Shown: piece by piece, positions 61,251-64,000 of the stretch | How the letters are laid out: every line of letters starts with the position of its first letter | Numbering within the stretch: position 1 is the stretch's first letter | NCBI GenBank assembly: GCA_947500545.1 | Contig: CANMSO010000011.1 | Location: 1-64,000 of the forward strand | Origin: an uncultured Aquimarina sp. | Lineage (GTDB): Bacteria > Bacteroidota > Bacteroidia > Flavobacteriales > Flavobacteriaceae | Length of the DNA: 64,000 nucleotides | Reading direction: 5' to 3' | Program-made: the position numbers and the translations under genes | The notes under the pieces: model-generated | The model's database searches: none | Told to the model about the DNA's origin: nothing | What the model saw: only the letters and a program-made list of their open reading frames with translations

Positions 61251-61787
61251 TTATTTCCCAAACGCCCATCCCAATCTAAAACCTACAATTGGTGCAACAA
61301 AACTATCATCATTATCAAATGTATACCCCAAACCAAGTTCTAAACCAAGGTTAAACCCTGAATTGTAAGTGCGTTGAAACCCCCACACTGGCCCTACCTG
61401 ACCAATATAATCAACATCAATATCCAAATTTCCGACAATAGGGTCTCCGTTGGCAAAAAAAGTAGTCAGTGCAATATAGTTCGCAGAATTACCAGAGGTA
61501 TTCTTACCTTTTCGCGCCCTTCTTTCAAAATTATAATAATGGCGATATGCCCCTTCAAAAGTTAGAAAAATACCATAGTCTTCATCATTATTAGATTTTA
61601 CATAAGCTAATCCGGTTCCCACTCTAAAATCTAAAGTAGCATTCTTACTTACTCCAATTTCGTACTCTAGACCTGGGGTAAGCAATAAGTTTGCTTTAAA
61701 CATTTGCTTTTCTACTCCATTAGTATTGTTTTGCGCAGATAATAATACTGCGCTAAATAGGAAAATTGCTGTGATCGTTTTCTTCAT
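61251..61787 (-). CDS. Outer-membrane beta-barrel protein
   Basis: From ATG 61787 the protein has 178 residues with a signal peptide MKKTITAIFLFSAVLLSAQ; the longer frame to 61853 adds a non-signal-like N-terminus and is rejected. The mature part alternates hydrophobic and polar residues in short strands (KANLLLTPGLEYEIGVSKNATLDFRVGTGLAYV, GFNLGLELGLGYTFDNDDSFVAPIVGFRLGWAFGK) and ends in an aromatic-rich strand, as expected of a small (8-strand) barrel. The ligand or function is unknown. It is divergent from kdsA. Confidence 0.75.
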   Translation of the reverse strand: MKKTITAIFLFSAVLLSAQNNTNGVEKQMFKANLLLTPGLEYEIGVSKNATLDFRVGTGLAYVKSNNDEDYGIFLTFEGAYRHYYNFERRARKGKNTSGNSANYIALTTFFANGDPIVGNLDIDVDYIGQVGPVWGFQRTYNSGFNLGLELGLGYTFDNDDSFVAPIVGFRLGWAFGK

Positions 61788-61882
61788 TGTTTTGTTTTTT
61801 TGCGTGAATGATTTGGTAATAATCAAACTTCTTGCCATACTTACTTTTACCAATAATTCTTTACTTCAAATACTAAAAGACT

Positions 61883-61890
61883 TATCTTTG
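61883..61890 (+). promoter_or_regulatory. kdsA promoter -7 element
   Basis: TATCTTTG matches TAnnTTTG and lies 18 bp before the kdsA ATG, giving a very short leader. The -33 region is weak. Confidence 0.5.
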
Positions 61891-61908
61891 CTTTTTTAAA
61901 AAAATCAT

Positions 61909-62727
61909 ATGGATCTTTCTAATATCAAAAACCTAAAAAATCTTGATGCCAATAATTTCTTTCTCCTTGCAGGGCCCTGTGCAATAGAAAGTGAAGAAAT
62001 GGCTTTACGAATTGCAGAAAAAGTGGTTGATATCACTTCTAGACTAAAAATACCATATGTTTTTAAAGGATCTTTCAAGAAAGCTAATCGCAGTCGTATC
62101 GATAGTTTTACAGGGATTGGAAATGAAAAAGCGCTAAAAATTCTGTGTAAAGTTGGGGAAACTTTTGAAATCCCTACGGTTACAGATATTCATGAAAATG
62201 ATGACGCAGCAATGGCAGCAGAATACGTAGATATTTTACAAATTCCAGCATTTCTAGTACGTCAAACAGATCTTGTAGTCGCGGCTGCAAAAACAGGTAA
62301 AACGGTAAACCTTAAGAAAGGACAATTTATGAGTCCTGAAGCAATGCAACATGCGGTAAAAAAAGTAAAAGATAGCGGGAATGATAACGCAATGATTACC
62401 GATAGAGGAACTATGTTTGGTTACCAGGATATGATTGTTGATTTTAGAGGAATCCCTACCATGAAACAATACGGTACCACAGTTCTAGATGTTACGCACT
62501 CTCTACAACAGCCTAATCAATCTAGTGGTGTTACGGGTGGTAGACCTGATATGATTGAAACCATTGCACGTGCAGGAATAGTTACTGGAGTTGATGGACT
62601 CTTTATGGAAACTCATTTTGATCCAGCTAATGCTAAAAGTGATGGGGCAAATATGTTACACCTTGATCATTTGGAAAAACTATTGAGTAATTTGGTCGCT
62701 ATCAGACAAACGGTTAATCAGTTATAA
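61909..62727 (+). CDS. kdsA: 3-deoxy-8-phosphooctulonate (KDO-8-P) synthase
   Basis: KdsA condenses phosphoenolpyruvate with arabinose 5-phosphate to make KDO-8-phosphate for LPS core synthesis. The 272 residues start with LAGPCAIESEEMALRIAEKV (about 23-42) and contain KGSFKKANRSRIDSFTGIG (about 56-74), TDIHENDDAAMAAEYVDILQIPAFLVRQTDL (about 97-127), and VDFRGIPTMKQYGTTVLDVTHSLQQPNQSSGVTGG (about 182-216). The GPCAIES, KANRSS/SFRGPG-like and THS motifs fit KdsA; the enzyme looks complete. Its 3' end overlaps the convergent DUF1801 gene by 14 bp. Confidence 0.96.
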   Translation: MDLSNIKNLKNLDANNFFLLAGPCAIESEEMALRIAEKVVDITSRLKIPYVFKGSFKKANRSRIDSFTGIGNEKALKILCKVGETFEIPTVTDIHENDDAAMAAEYVDILQIPAFLVRQTDLVVAAAKTGKTVNLKKGQFMSPEAMQHAVKKVKDSGNDNAMITDRGTMFGYQDMIVDFRGIPTMKQYGTTVLDVTHSLQQPNQSSGVTGGRPDMIETIARAGIVTGVDGLFMETHFDPANAKSDGANMLHLDHLEKLLSNLVAIRQTVNQL

Positions 62728-63076
62728 ATTTTTCGTTTCTAAAAGCGTGAGCTTGTTCAAGAATCTCGATAAGCACTTGATCATCGATATCTTCCTGAAC
62801 CCTATAGCGAAGAGATTTCACATACTTTCTTTTATCAGACTCTAGTTTCTCTACATGTTTGGTAAAATACTGAGCACCCCAGAACCCTGCATCTACATAT
62901 CCTTTAGTTACATTAAGATAACAAATAGGACTTTTCCCTACGTAATAAAAAGGAACTTTCCATTTAAATAGCAACTCCACTCCTGGCACCGTAGTTTCAA
63001 TGATTACTTGTAAATGTAGTAGTATTGATTTAAAAGGTTCTGGTTGTTTTAAGATGTATTCTTCTGCTGGGTTCAT
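62714..63076 (-). CDS. DUF1801 domain protein
   Basis: The 120-residue soluble protein belongs to the DUF1801/YdhG-like family: MNPAEEYILKQPEPFKSILLHLQVIIETTVPGVELLFKWKVPFYYVGKSPICYL (about 1-55) is the typical start with the KW.VP.Y..GK motif. Members are small alpha/beta proteins of unknown activity, some linked to iron-sulfur scaffold-like folds. The 3' end overlaps kdsA by 14 bp in convergent orientation. It is a single gene. Confidence 0.8.
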   Translation of the reverse strand: MNPAEEYILKQPEPFKSILLHLQVIIETTVPGVELLFKWKVPFYYVGKSPICYLNVTKGYVDAGFWGAQYFTKHVEKLESDKRKYVKSLRYRVQEDIDDQVLIEILEQAHAFRNEKFITD

Positions 63077-63242
63077 GTTTCAAAAGTACATTTTTATAGT
63101 CAAATATAAATTCTAGATTAACTCTCTACAGTAATCTACGTTAAAAACAAGTATTTATAACTCATTAGAAATCAAGAACAATTGGTTAAATTTACATAAG
63201 ACATTAATTTAAAGTCATTTATACATCTTTAAACCTCTAGTT

Positions 63243-64000
63243 ATGCACAAAATCTTAGTATTCACAGGGCTTCTCATACTAGGTATTCTAGTTTGGTATC
63301 TATATCGTAAAATCACGAAATCCATTTGGCATCTTCCTCTACAAAAACTAGGATTTCATAATGCACCTGCTTACCCTATCTCAATAAAAGACATTTTGGA
63401 AACTCTGCTAAATCTTAATGCAAGAAACAAAGAAGTAAAACAATCTAAATCCGGATTATCTGCACCATATACTATACAAGGTCACGAGGCCAATGCATAT
63501 TCTTTTGCTTTTGGAAAAAGTGGTGTCGATCATAAAGAAAGGGCTATTAATGAATTATATAAAAAAGTTAAAAGGGGCAAAATTTTACATTTACGCTTTA
63601 AAAATTCAACTTTTGTAAAAAACAAATTGGTTTCAGAAGGCTCTCCATACGATGTAAACAACGAATCTTTAACCAAATTATCTCTTGATAAACCAGAACA
63701 ATTTTCACTTTCCTGGAGCACCTATGGAAATGTACTCAGAAATGCTTCCGAAAAACTATTGCCAGATTGGTCCAAAACAATAGATAATGCAGATGAAGCA
63801 ACAAGGCAATTTTTTCCAATAATTGCAAAATATGGATCCGCATATAATCTTTTGATTCTTCAAAAAGTAACAGACAAAAACCTCAAAGAATACAAAAACA
63901 CCTTTTCAGAAGAATGGACCGAAGAAATGAACACCCTTGCCAATAATGGACAATTATATATTATAGATTTAAGAATCTACAAAATACTTGAACTACAACA
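63243..64000 (+). CDS. Membrane-anchored protein of unknown family, 5' part (partial)
   Basis: ATG 63243 opens a frame that runs off the right edge, so at least 252 residues are present. A single N-terminal membrane helix (ILVFTGLLILGILVWYLY, about 4-21) is followed by a soluble domain with FFPIIAKYGSAYNLLILQKVTD near residue 197 and TEEMNTLANNGQLYIIDLRIYK near 226-247. The last segment weakly resembles the N-terminal part of bacterial lipoxygenase/heme-dioxygenase-type proteins, but this is a guess. The catalytic part, if any, would lie outside the window. Confidence 0.6.
   Translation, partial: MHKILVFTGLLILGILVWYLYRKITKSIWHLPLQKLGFHNAPAYPISIKDILETLLNLNARNKEVKQSKSGLSAPYTIQGHEANAYSFAFGKSGVDHKERAINELYKKVKRGKILHLRFKNSTFVKNKLVSEGSPYDVNNESLTKLSLDKPEQFSLSWSTYGNVLRNASEKLLPDWSKTIDNADEATRQFFPIIAKYGSAYNLLILQKVTDKNLKEYKNTFSEEWTEEMNTLANNGQLYIIDLRIYKILELQ

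Noticed and set aside
61788..61853. Longer N-terminus of the outer-membrane protein
   Set aside because: The added residues (MVKVSMARSLIITKSFTQK) precede a clear signal peptide start at MKKTITAIFLF, so ATG 61787 is preferred.

Overview
The window is chromosomal DNA of a marine-type member of the Flavobacteriaceae (Bacteroidota). Evidence: low GC content; promoters of the Bacteroidota type (TAnnTTTG -7 element, several found below); almost no Shine-Dalgarno sequences except a perfect one before rpsU; Bacteroidota-specific neighbours (DUF3467 gene after rpoC, a PspC-like/DUF2851/AGCS cluster, a TPR and beta-barrel pair); many lipoproteins; and a giant surface adhesin. An Aquimarina-like genus is a guess from gene content and was not tested.

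Layout. 1-2737 (-) is the 5' part of a very large secreted surface protein with thrombospondin type 3 calcium-binding repeats and 106-residue cadherin/Ig-like repeats; its 3' end lies outside the window. prfC follows at 3305 (+). The core information-processing block occupies 5149-19007 (-). In transcription order it is tRNA-Thr(TGT), tRNA-Tyr, tRNA-Gly, tRNA-Thr(GGT), tuf, tRNA-Trp, secE, nusG, rplK, rplA, rplJ, rplL, rpoB, rpoC and a DUF3467 gene, with several strong intergenic hairpins. Just upstream are hpf, a XerC/D-type recombinase and rpsU (bS21).

20766-34014 holds a lipoprotein alpha-amylase of the archaeal-like GH13 type behind LacI-type operators, an acyl-CoA dehydrogenase, a probable operon (DUF2851, PspC-like, K+ channel/RCK, AGCS symporter, HhH protein), a membrane peroxiredoxin-like protein, an AraC regulator, cystathionine beta-synthase and a LolC/E-type permease. 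34023-54376 is an accessory-looking mixture: NamZ-like DUF1343 lipoprotein, LipL32 homologue, YkgJ-type protein, methyltransferase, metzincin-like lipoprotein, amidohydrolase, DUF1569, AraC regulator, S41 protease, LytS/LytTR two-component pair, erythromycin-esterase-like protein, GNAT, DUF885, M23 peptidase, a frameshifted serine hydrolase, a membrane-tethered LuxR-type HTH protein and a beta-barrel. 54396-64000 holds the large TPR protein, an FtsE-type ATPase, a 745-bp gene-poor gap, typA/bipA, an outer-membrane protein, kdsA, a DUF1801 gene and the start of an unidentified membrane-anchored protein.

The strongest candidate for something undescribed is in the 58562-59306 gap. It is an apparent free-standing small RNA of about 160 nt with a -7 element, an intrinsic terminator and six regularly spaced CCCCAA tracts, with a seventh C-tract in the terminator loop. 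A long-range hairpin, a 32-codon ORF and a bidirectional terminator follow. Other items of note are the extended anti-SD complementarity before rpsU, the LipL32 homologue, the Thermococcales-like amylase, a K+ channel with an altered filter, and a homopolymer frameshift in a serine hydrolase.
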